This document shows, one piece after another, positions 57,607 through 64,000 of a stretch of DNA of 64,000 bases (position 1 is the first letter of the stretch; every line of letters begins with the position of its first letter). The notes under the pieces are model-generated. The model saw only the letters and a list, made by a program, of their open reading frames with translations. It was not told where the DNA came from and made no database searches. The stretch lies in the NCBI RefSeq assembly GCF_019880585.1, contig NZ_JAINVV010000004.1, forward strand, positions 186,001 through 250,000, read 5' to 3'. The position numbers and the translations under genes are program-made. This stretch comes from Sphingomonas colocasiae. Lineage in GTDB: Bacteria > Pseudomonadota > Alphaproteobacteria > Sphingomonadales > Sphingomonadaceae.

Positions 57607-58896
57607 ATGACCGACAAGCGGCCGGCTGCCGTGCTCGACTGGCGCCTGAAGGGCATGCCGGCGGATTGCGAGGAGATTGGCGCGGACGCGCTGGCCGATG
57701 CCGGCTGGCACGTGCTGCGCGAGGATCTGATGCTGCCCGCCGCCGTGCTGCGCGAATCGGCGATGCGCCACAACAGCGAATGGATGCGCAAGTTCACGCA
57801 ATTGTCGGGCGCGCGCATCGCGCCGCACGGCAAGACGACGATGAGCCCGGATCTGTTCGCGATGCAGATGGCGGATGGCGCCTGGGGCCTGACCGCCGCG
57901 ACGATCGGCCATGTCCGCACCTATCGCAAGCACGGCATCGGCACGATCCTGCTCGCCAACCAGCTCATCGGGCGGCAGAACATCGCCTATGTCGTGGCCG
58001 AGCTGCGCCGCGATCCCGAGTTCGATTTCTATTGCCTCGTCGATTCCGCCGCCTCGGTCGATCTGCTGGAGGCCGCGCTCGCCGCCGATCCGCCGGGCCG
58101 GCCGCTCCAGGTGCTGATCGAGCTGGGCTTTCCCGGCGGCCGCACGGGGTTCCGCGACAATGACGCGGCGCTGGCGGTCGCGCGGCGCATCGCCGCCTCT
58201 CCGCTGCTGTCGCTGCGCGGCGTGGAGGCGTTCGAGGGGGTTTTCCAGGGCACGCCCGCCGAAAGCCGCGATCCGCAGGTGCGCGCGCTGCTCGATCGCG
58301 TGGTCGGGCTGGCCGACGCATGCAGCGACGAACAGCTTTTCACCGGCCGGCCGATCATCACCGCGGGCGGATCGTCGCTGTTCGACATGGTCGCCGAAAC
58401 CTTCGCCGCCGCCGCGGTGGAGCGGCCCTATACGGTGATCCTGCGCAGCGGCTGCTACCTTGTGCACGACAGCCATTTCTACAAGCAGCTGGTCGAGGGG
58501 CTGATCCGCCGCTCGCCCGTCGCCGCCAGCCTGGGCGACGGCCTGCGCGGTGCGCTGGAAGTGTGGGCCTATGTCCATTCGCGGCCGGAAGAGACCCGGC
58601 TGGTCGCGGGGCTGGGCAAGCGCGACATCGCCGACGATGTCGCCCCGCCCACGGTGCTCGGCTGGGCCCGGCCCGGCCCGGACGCGGAAATGCTGCCCAT
58701 TCCGGCCGATCACCGCGTCGTCCGGCTCGACGACCAGCACGCCTATCTCGACATTCCGGCCGATTCCCCGCTCCAGCCGGGGGACATGGTGGCCTTCGGG
58801 GTTTCGCACCCCTGCACCACCTTTGACAAATGGCAGGCGCTCTATCTTGTCGATGATGGCCTTCGCGTGACGGGCGCGATACGAACATTCTTCTGA
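57607..58896 (+). CDS. PLP-dependent D-threonine aldolase / D-serine dehydratase-like enzyme (alanine-racemase fold)
   Basis: 429 residues. N-terminal alanine-racemase-like barrel with PLP lysine in IAPHGKTTMSP (about residue 78). The C-terminal D-serine dehydratase-like domain has SHPCTTFDKW, where His and Cys are metal ligands in the family. Such enzymes deaminate or cleave D-serine, D-threonine or related beta-hydroxy D-amino acids. Cytosolic (no signal). Placed between a D-aminoacylase-like gene and the VanX fusion, so it may consume liberated D-amino acids. Confidence 0.87.
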   Translation: MTDKRPAAVLDWRLKGMPADCEEIGADALADAGWHVLREDLMLPAAVLRESAMRHNSEWMRKFTQLSGARIAPHGKTTMSPDLFAMQMADGAWGLTAATIGHVRTYRKHGIGTILLANQLIGRQNIAYVVAELRRDPEFDFYCLVDSAASVDLLEAALAADPPGRPLQVLIELGFPGGRTGFRDNDAALAVARRIAASPLLSLRGVEAFEGVFQGTPAESRDPQVRALLDRVVGLADACSDEQLFTGRPIITAGGSSLFDMVAETFAAAAVERPYTVILRSGCYLVHDSHFYKQLVEGLIRRSPVAASLGDGLRGALEVWAYVHSRPEETRLVAGLGKRDIADDVAPPTVLGWARPGPDAEMLPIPADHRVVRLDDQHAYLDIPADSPLQPGDMVAFGVSHPCTTFDKWQALYLVDDGLRVTGAIRTFF

Positions 58897-58945
58897 CGCC
58901 CGTCCGCACGGGCGCGGGTTCAAGCAGGTTGTGAAGGGAAGACGC

Positions 58946-61291
58946 GTGAAGAAGCTCCTGGTCCTGTTGCTTTTCCTGGTTCCGGCGATGGCGCCGGCCA
59001 CGGCCTCCGCCGATGCCGGCCTCGCCCCCGATCTGGGCAGGGCCGCCGCGCTGATCGGCGAGGCCGCGAAATGGGAAGTCGAGAACAAGCGCGTGCCCTC
59101 GGTCGCGGTCGCGATCGTCGGTCCGGAGGGCGTCCGCTGGTCGGGCACCTGGGGCAAGGCCGACGCGGAGGGCAAGGTGCCCGCCACGCCCGAAACCATC
59201 TATCGCGCCGGATCGGTCAGCAAGCTGTTCACCGATGTCGCGGTGATGCGGCTGGTCGAACAGGGCAAGCTGAACCTCGACGCGCCGGTCAGCACCTATC
59301 TGCCCAGCTTCAAGCCGCGCAATCCGTTCGGCGGGCAGATCACGCTGCGCCAGTTGATGACGCACCGCAGCGGCCTGGTGCGCGAGGCGCCGCGCGGCAA
59401 TTATTTCGATATCGCGCCCAAGGGGCAGGCCGATTCGGTGCTCAGCCTGAACGAGACCAGCCTGGTCGCGGCGCCCGGCACGATCACCAAATATTCGAAC
59501 GCCGGCATCGCGGTGGTGGGCGAGGTCGTCGCCCGCGTGACCGGCATGCCCTATGAACAGGCGGTGTCGACCCTGGTGTTCCGTCCGCTCGGCATGGCGT
59601 CCAGCGGGATGACCGCCGCCCCTTTCCAGGGCCGCATCGCCTATAGCGAGATGGCGGCGTTCGACGGGCCGCGCATTCCGGCGCCGCCGATCGAGCTGGG
59701 CACGCCCGCCGCCGGGAGCCTGTTCACCACGCTCGGCGATCTCGGCCGGTTCGCGCAGGCGATGCTCAATCGCGGCAAGCTGCCCGACGGCGTGCTGCTG
59801 AAGCCCGCGACGCTCGACGAGATGTGGCGCCGGCAGTTTCCGGGCGACGCGTCGACGCGCGGCTATGGCATCGGTTTCGCGCTGTCTCAGATCGACGGCC
59901 AGCGCGTCGTCGGCCATGGCGGCGCGATCTATGGCCATGTCACCGACGTGCTGATCATGCCCGACTCCGGCATCGCCGTCGTCGCCTTCGCCACCGTCGA
60001 TTCGAGCAACAGCGCGGGCAAGCTCGCCGATTATGCGCTGCGGACGGTGGCCGCGATCGCCAAGGGCGCCAACCCGCCCGCCTTCGGCACCGGCACGCTG
60101 GTGACCGGGCCGGACGCGAAACGGCTTTCGGGCTGGTTCACCAACGGCAAGGCCAGCGTGAGCACGCGCATCTACAACGAGCATCTGGTGATCGATGCGC
60201 CCGAACTGGTGGGCGATATCCGCCGGACGGCGAACGGCTTCATCGTCGAGGACGCGCAGACCCGCTACGACAAGCTCGCCATCGCCGACGACGGTTCGTG
60301 GATCGATCTGGCGGGCACGCGCTACACGCGCGGCACCATGCCGGAACCGCCGCAGCCCGCCGCCGATTTCGCGGCATTGGTCGGCAATTACGGCTGGGAT
60401 CACAATGTGATCCGTATCTACGAGCGTGACGGGCGGCCCTTCGCCTGGGTCGAATGGGTCGATCACATGCCGCTGACGCGGGTGGATGCGAACCGTTATG
60501 CCTTCCCCAAACAGGGCGGGCTCTATCCGCTCGAAGCCCTGACCTTCGAGCGGAACGCCAAGGGGGCGGTCACCGCGCTCAGCCTGAGCGGCATACGCTT
60601 CCCCCGCCGAGACTTCGGCGCGGAGATCGAGGCGAAGGTGAGATCGGACATGCAGACGGGGGGCGCGGCGCTGCGCGCGGAAGCGCTCAAGGCATCGCCG
60701 CCAAAGGAAATACGGCCCAAGCCGAGCGATCTTGTCGCGCTGACATCGGTCGATCCGACGATCCGGCTCGATATCCGCTATGCCGGCACCAATAATTTCC
60801 TGGGCACCCCGGTCTATGAAAGCAGCGCCGCCTTTCTCCAGCGCCCGGCGGCCGAGGCGCTGGGCCGCGTCAACCAGGCGCTGCGCAAGCGCGGGTTCGG
60901 CCTGCTGATCCACGACGCCTATCGCCCTTGGTTCGTCACCAAGATGTTCTGGGACGCCAGCCCGCCGTCGAGCCGGATGTTCGTCGCCGATCCTTCGCAG
61001 GGATCGCGCCACAATCGCGGCGCGGCGGTGGATCTCACCATGTTCGAGCTCAAGACCGGCAAGCCGATCGTGACCACGGGCCGCTATGACGAGTTCTCGA
61101 CGCGCTCCTATTCCAACTTCGTGGGCGGAACGGATCATCAGCGCTGGCTGCGCGAAGTGCTGCGTTCCGCGATCGAGGCCGAGGGCTTCGATGTCTATCC
61201 CGAGGAATGGTGGCACTTCGACTATGGCGACTGGCGCGACTATCCGATCGGCAACCAGACCTTCGAGGAACTGGGCAAGAAGGCGAAGTGA
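58946..61291 (+). CDS. Secreted fusion: beta-lactamase-family serine hydrolase + VanX-type D-Ala-D-Ala dipeptidase
   Basis: 781 residues. Signal LLVLLLFLVPAMAPATASA. Domain 1 (about 25-390): RAGSVSKLFTD (SxxK, about residue 90), YSNAGIAVVGE (YxN), GHGGAIYG. Middle (about 400-590): lipocalin-like beta region (LVGNYGWDHNVIRIYERDG). Domain 3 (about 593-781): M15D VanX family with GSRHNRGAAVDL (HxxGxAxD zinc ligands) and PEEWWHFDYG (catalytic Glu and third His). VanX cuts D-Ala-D-Ala. Both active sites look complete. The GTG at 58946 was chosen because GAAGGGAAGACGC precedes it. Confidence 0.93.
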   Translation: MKKLLVLLLFLVPAMAPATASADAGLAPDLGRAAALIGEAAKWEVENKRVPSVAVAIVGPEGVRWSGTWGKADAEGKVPATPETIYRAGSVSKLFTDVAVMRLVEQGKLNLDAPVSTYLPSFKPRNPFGGQITLRQLMTHRSGLVREAPRGNYFDIAPKGQADSVLSLNETSLVAAPGTITKYSNAGIAVVGEVVARVTGMPYEQAVSTLVFRPLGMASSGMTAAPFQGRIAYSEMAAFDGPRIPAPPIELGTPAAGSLFTTLGDLGRFAQAMLNRGKLPDGVLLKPATLDEMWRRQFPGDASTRGYGIGFALSQIDGQRVVGHGGAIYGHVTDVLIMPDSGIAVVAFATVDSSNSAGKLADYALRTVAAIAKGANPPAFGTGTLVTGPDAKRLSGWFTNGKASVSTRIYNEHLVIDAPELVGDIRRTANGFIVEDAQTRYDKLAIADDGSWIDLAGTRYTRGTMPEPPQPAADFAALVGNYGWDHNVIRIYERDGRPFAWVEWVDHMPLTRVDANRYAFPKQGGLYPLEALTFERNAKGAVTALSLSGIRFPRRDFGAEIEAKVRSDMQTGGAALRAEALKASPPKEIRPKPSDLVALTSVDPTIRLDIRYAGTNNFLGTPVYESSAAFLQRPAAEALGRVNQALRKRGFGLLIHDAYRPWFVTKMFWDASPPSSRMFVADPSQGSRHNRGAAVDLTMFELKTGKPIVTTGRYDEFSTRSYSNFVGGTDHQRWLREVLRSAIEAEGFDVYPEEWWHFDYGDWRDYPIGNQTFEELGKKAK

Positions 61292-61297
61292 AGGAGC

Positions 61298-61329
61298 GGC
61301 GGGCGTCTGGTGACGCCCGCCGTTTCTTC
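61298..61329 (+). terminator. Rho-independent terminator after the VanX fusion gene
   Basis: Stem GGCGGGCGTC/GACGCCCGCC with loop TGGT (61298-61321), followed by GTTTCTTC. It begins 7 bp after the stop codon. Confidence 0.75.
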
Positions 61330-61410
61330 AGTCAGGGCGTTGGTCGTGGGGCATGTCACGCCGATGAAGGTCGGCATCCCCGAGCGTAAATCGCGCATCC
61401 AATCCAGATC

Positions 61411-61646
61411 GTCATGCCGGCCCCTTCGACGCCGCTTCCGGCGTTGCTCAGGATCAACCTCGCCTTCGGCGAAGGCGGGCATGAATTATGGGGTTGGCCG
61501 GACGAGAAGTGGCTGGCCGGCTGGGCGGTTCATGACGAAATTCCCGCGCGTCGTTCCAGCGAAAGCTGGAGCCTATGCGGTCACCGGGGGGCGGCAATGC
61601 GGTGGGACGAATCCTTTGGGCTCCAGCTTTACGCTGCAATTACGCA
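61411..61646. repeat. Two palindromic repeat elements in the 449-bp convergent gap
   Basis: 61411-61484 resembles the element at 19925 (GTCATGCCGGCCCCTTCGAC, with GCCTTCGGCGAAGGC hairpin). 61549-61646 has CGTTCCAGCGAAAGCTGGAG and a degraded opposite arm CTCCAGCTTTACGCTG. No gene was seen. At 61648-61682 AGACCCCGC/GCGGGGTCT could terminate the minus-strand gene. Confidence 0.7.
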
Positions 61647-61739
61647 AAGACCCCGCTCGCCGGTGATGGCGATGCGGGGTCTGGTGCCGGTTCGATTTTC
61701 CGGTCGAGCGCTGTGTGTTCCCGCGCTTCAGGTGCGCCT

Positions 61740-62882
61740 TCAGGCTTCCGATCGGTTGAAGTCCGCCGCCGCCGGCTCGGCCGCCGGGCCGCGCAGCAGG
61801 CGGTAGAGGCCGAAGGTGAACAGCGGGATCACGAACACCGCCAGGAAGGTGTAGGCGAGCAGGCGATAGCCGTTGGCGATCAGCGCGACGAGGCCGAAAT
61901 GATTGGCGACGAAGATGCAGCCGATCAGCAGGCTGGCGGCGATCACCGCGCGGGCCACGGTGCTCAGCTCGCTGCCGCGCCGCGCGCGCCACACCGCCGC
62001 GATTCGTTCGTTGATGGCGTGGACCGATCCGGTGCCGCTTTCCAGCAGCGCCGCGAAGATCATGAACTGGAACAGCAGGTGGAACAGCGGCATGTTGAGC
62101 TGCGTCAGCATGAAATCGGACGGCAGCGTCTCATGCTCGATCGCGGGATAGAAGGCGATCATGCAGACGAAGAACAGGATGGCGGGCGCCATCGCCAGCG
62201 GGCCGGCGATCAGGCCGGAGACGATCGCGTCGCGCTGGCTGGTCAGGTGGCGCAGCACCGGCAGCACGATGACGGCGCCGACGATATTGTAGCTGGCATA
62301 GGTGATGCCGCCCAGCGCCCAGCCGTCAGACGGGGCGGGAATCGAGAAATTGGTGGCGATCTTGTCTCCGAACACGCCCAGCGCGAGGACCAGGAACAGC
62401 GCGTAGACGCCGTAGAGCAGGAAGGAGACATATTTGAACAGTTCCTCGACAGAGGAATTGCCGAATGCCGCGAAGCCCGCGATCGACGCCGCCAGCACCA
62501 GGGTGCCGACGATCGGCGGCAGGCCGAACATCGCCGCGCCGATCGCACCGGCGGCGGCGCCGAACACCGCCAGGATCAGGACGACGAACAGCACATAGGC
62601 GATTTCGAACGCGATCCAGCCCGGCCCCAGCAGCCGCGAGAAGAAGGTGCGGTAATCATAGGCGCCGACATGGCGGGCGAAGGCGAAGGTGACCGCCGCG
62701 ATGATGCTCCACAGCACCGTCGCCAGCAGCATCGCGCCCAGGCCGCCCCAGGGGCCGCTGGGCATGAAGAATTCGGCGAGCTCGCGGCCGGTGGCGTAGC
62801 CGCCGCCGATCACCACGGCCTTGAAGGCGAAACCGGGCAGCAGAATCCGCTGGAACCAGCTCGGTTGAGCGTTTTCTGCCAT
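61740..62882 (-). CDS. YkvI-like multi-pass membrane protein (putative transporter)
   Basis: 380 residues with about ten hydrophobic segments (for example PPIVGTLVLAASIAGFAAFG and IVGAVIVLPVLRHL). LLPGFAFKAVVIGGGYATGRELAEFF near the start fits the YkvI family, which is distantly related to LeuT-fold (APC superfamily) carriers. Substrate unknown; an amino acid or small peptide is plausible given the island. Chosen start at 62882 (MAENAQPSW). A degenerate ATCC-GATCAGGAT site lies 71-83 bp upstream. Confidence 0.8.
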   Translation of the reverse strand: MAENAQPSWFQRILLPGFAFKAVVIGGGYATGRELAEFFMPSGPWGGLGAMLLATVLWSIIAAVTFAFARHVGAYDYRTFFSRLLGPGWIAFEIAYVLFVVLILAVFGAAAGAIGAAMFGLPPIVGTLVLAASIAGFAAFGNSSVEELFKYVSFLLYGVYALFLVLALGVFGDKIATNFSIPAPSDGWALGGITYASYNIVGAVIVLPVLRHLTSQRDAIVSGLIAGPLAMAPAILFFVCMIAFYPAIEHETLPSDFMLTQLNMPLFHLLFQFMIFAALLESGTGSVHAINERIAAVWRARRGSELSTVARAVIAASLLIGCIFVANHFGLVALIANGYRLLAYTFLAVFVIPLFTFGLYRLLRGPAAEPAAADFNRSEA

Positions 62883-62952
62883 ATGCTTGAACCCCCCTGT
62901 CACCGGGGATGCACAGGCCCGGCAATCTTGTTTTCACCAGCGGCAAAAATAT

Positions 62953-62965
62953 ATCCGATCAGGAT
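62953..62965. promoter_or_regulatory. Degenerate island operator upstream of the YkvI-like gene
   Basis: ATCCGATCAGGAT equals the palindrome ATCCTGATCAGGAT with one base deleted. It lies in AT-rich DNA (AAAAATATATCC) 71 bp upstream of the minus-strand start. Confidence 0.55.
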
Positions 62966-62969
62966 GAAG

Positions 62970-63176
62970 TCAACCTAGTTGTAATCTTGCGGGGTGGAGA
63001 GAAGCGCGATCGGGCGATCGCTTCATGGGATCCGCCGGCGCGATCCCCCGCGCGGCGCGTTTGGCGTAGCGCGCGGCGCGGGCCATGTGTGCCAGGCGGC
63101 GCAGGCCGTCGCCAGCCGCCTCGGCGGCGCGCAGTTCGAGTTTCCAGCATCGAATGATGGCGGCGTGGAACGACAT
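62970..63176 (-). CDS. Small Arg/Ala-rich hypothetical protein
   Basis: 68 residues starting MSFHAAIIRCWKLELRAAEA, strongly basic in the middle (MARAARYAKRAARG). ATGGAGATTGCCC gives a reasonable ribosome site. No family recognised. Its end overlaps the upstream region of the YkvI-like gene, including the operator-like site by only a few bases, which is a caution. Confidence 0.4.
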   Translation of the reverse strand: MSFHAAIIRCWKLELRAAEAAGDGLRRLAHMARAARYAKRAARGIAPADPMKRSPDRASLHPARLQLG

Positions 63177-63354
63177 GGGCAATCTCCATCGTCCGCTCCG
63201 GCATGGAGCGCGGCCAGTATAACGCCCGGCCGCGATCATGCCCCGCCGCTCCGGCGCGATTTGTGGGCGGGCGGTCTCATCCTGAAAGGCGCCGTCAGGC
63301 CGCCGGGTGGGACGATCGATTGCGGTCTCCCCGCACTTCGCGATAGGGTTCGGC

Positions 63355-64000
63355 ATGATTCACGCGCAAGCCAAGGCGATCGTCCAGGCCATAATCGATC
63401 CGCTGCCATTGGCGGAATTCATGGCGGCGGTGGAAGCAAGCCGGGCGCTCGATGTGCCGTCCGCACCCGATCATCCGCGCGCGATGCTCTTCGGCGAGGA
63501 TCCGGCGCAGACCGTGCTCGGTGCCTATGCCACACATAGCGCGGTGCTGGACTCGCACGGTACGGCGCCGACGGGGCCCAGGCCCGATGCGGCAAGATGC
63601 GAGGATCCCGCCGCCTTCCGGTCGTTGATCGCGCGTTTTCACGATACTGGCTATACGGTGCGCGTGCCGGACGTGGTGCCCCTGTCTCCACCCCTGCAGG
63701 CGTTCGCACGCGCGCTGGAGGCACTGATCCACCAGCCGGTGACGGCATCCCTGTTCTGGAGCATCGATCGCGCCCGTGCCGCCGTCCATTATGACGAGAA
63801 CGACATCATCGCCGTGCAGCTTTCGGGCCGAAAACGCTGGTGGATATCGACCGAGCCGCCGGAACTGACGGTCGGCTGGAAGCAGCCGGGGTTGGGCGAA
63901 ACCCGGCTCGGCGCGCATCGTGTCGTAGATGTTGGGCCGGGCGATCTGCTCTATATTCCACGCGGCACGCCCCATACGGTGGAGTCGCTCTCCGACTCGC
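63355..64000 (+). CDS. JmjC/cupin-type putative oxygenase, N-terminal part (runs off window)
   Basis: 215 codons are open to the window end; the ATG at 63355 begins MIHAQAKAIVQAIIDPLPLA. VHYDENDIIAVQLSGRKRWW (about residue 145) provides the HxD iron-binding pair and GDLLYIPRGTPHTVE the distal His, as in JmjC/cupin-like ribosomal-oxygenase relatives. Such proteins hydroxylate protein or small-molecule targets with 2-oxoglutarate. An ATCCTGA half-site lies at 63279. Function and C-terminus cannot be judged. Confidence 0.75.
   Translation, partial: MIHAQAKAIVQAIIDPLPLAEFMAAVEASRALDVPSAPDHPRAMLFGEDPAQTVLGAYATHSAVLDSHGTAPTGPRPDAARCEDPAAFRSLIARFHDTGYTVRVPDVVPLSPPLQAFARALEALIHQPVTASLFWSIDRARAAVHYDENDIIAVQLSGRKRWWISTEPPELTVGWKQPGLGETRLGAHRVVDVGPGDLLYIPRGTPHTVESLSDS

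Noticed and set aside
20082-62882. Microcystin degradation (mlr) cluster
   Set aside because: The serine hydrolases are broadly MlrB-like, but no MlrA-type CAAX-like protease or MlrC-type metallopeptidase was seen, so this is only a possible analogous function.

Overview
The window looks like chromosome of a GC-rich alphaproteobacterium, most probably a Sphingomonas-type member of the Sphingomonadales. This is inferred from high GC, many secreted serine hydrolases and D-aminoacylases around a TonB-dependent receptor, frequent GTG/TTG starts, and dozens of short palindromic intergenic repeats. No rRNA, tRNA, phage, insertion sequence or CRISPR array was seen.

Region 1 (1-19900) is mostly core metabolism: the 3' end of glucose-6-phosphate isomerase, glutathione reductase, an NAD-dependent reductase, acetyl-CoA synthetase, and a complete propionyl-CoA to succinyl-CoA operon (pccB - mce - enoyl-CoA hydratase - methylmalonyl-CoA mutase - bioB - pccA). 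A divergent PccR/ScfR-type regulator controls the operon, and TTTGCAAA-like boxes lie in the shared promoter. Then follow glucokinase, a secreted RidA-like protein, a cstA-ybdD pair (carbon-starvation/pyruvate transporter) and a DUF1993 protein.

Region 2 (20000-64000) is an unusual accessory island built almost wholly from enzymes acting on peptides, N-acyl amino acids and D-amino acids. It holds an M24 Xaa-Pro peptidase, five beta-lactamase-family (PF00144) serine hydrolases, two class A beta-lactamase-like proteins, an amidase, four D-aminoacylase-type amidohydrolases plus three other amidohydrolases, an M19 dipeptidase homologue, two DUF1611 (DgcN-type) proteins, two dipeptide epimerase/N-acetyl-D-glutamate racemase (DgcA-type) enzymes, a D-threonine aldolase/D-serine dehydratase-like PLP enzyme, and a serine hydrolase fused to a VanX-type D,D-dipeptidase. 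Transport could be provided by a TonB-dependent receptor, a dicarboxylate/amino-acid:cation symporter and a YkvI-like membrane protein. Regulators are one LysR and two XRE-cupin proteins.

The island appears to be coordinately controlled. A palindrome, ATCCTGATCAGGAT, occurs perfectly twice and in degenerate or half-site form at several other island promoters. A second element built on TTTCCGAA serves the 53.5-57.6 kb part, and a 15-bp palindrome links the LysR/D-aminoacylase promoter to the M24 peptidase/serine hydrolase promoter 8 kb away. The simplest reading is a system for taking up and dismantling D-amino-acid-containing peptides (cell-wall fragments or non-ribosomal peptides), with D-Glu channelled through DgcN/DgcA. 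Several of the hydrolases lack textbook catalytic or metal residues, so their chemistry may be new.

Intergenic spaces carry at least eleven palindromic REP-like elements of several families and two copies of a larger (about 165 bp) composite repeat.
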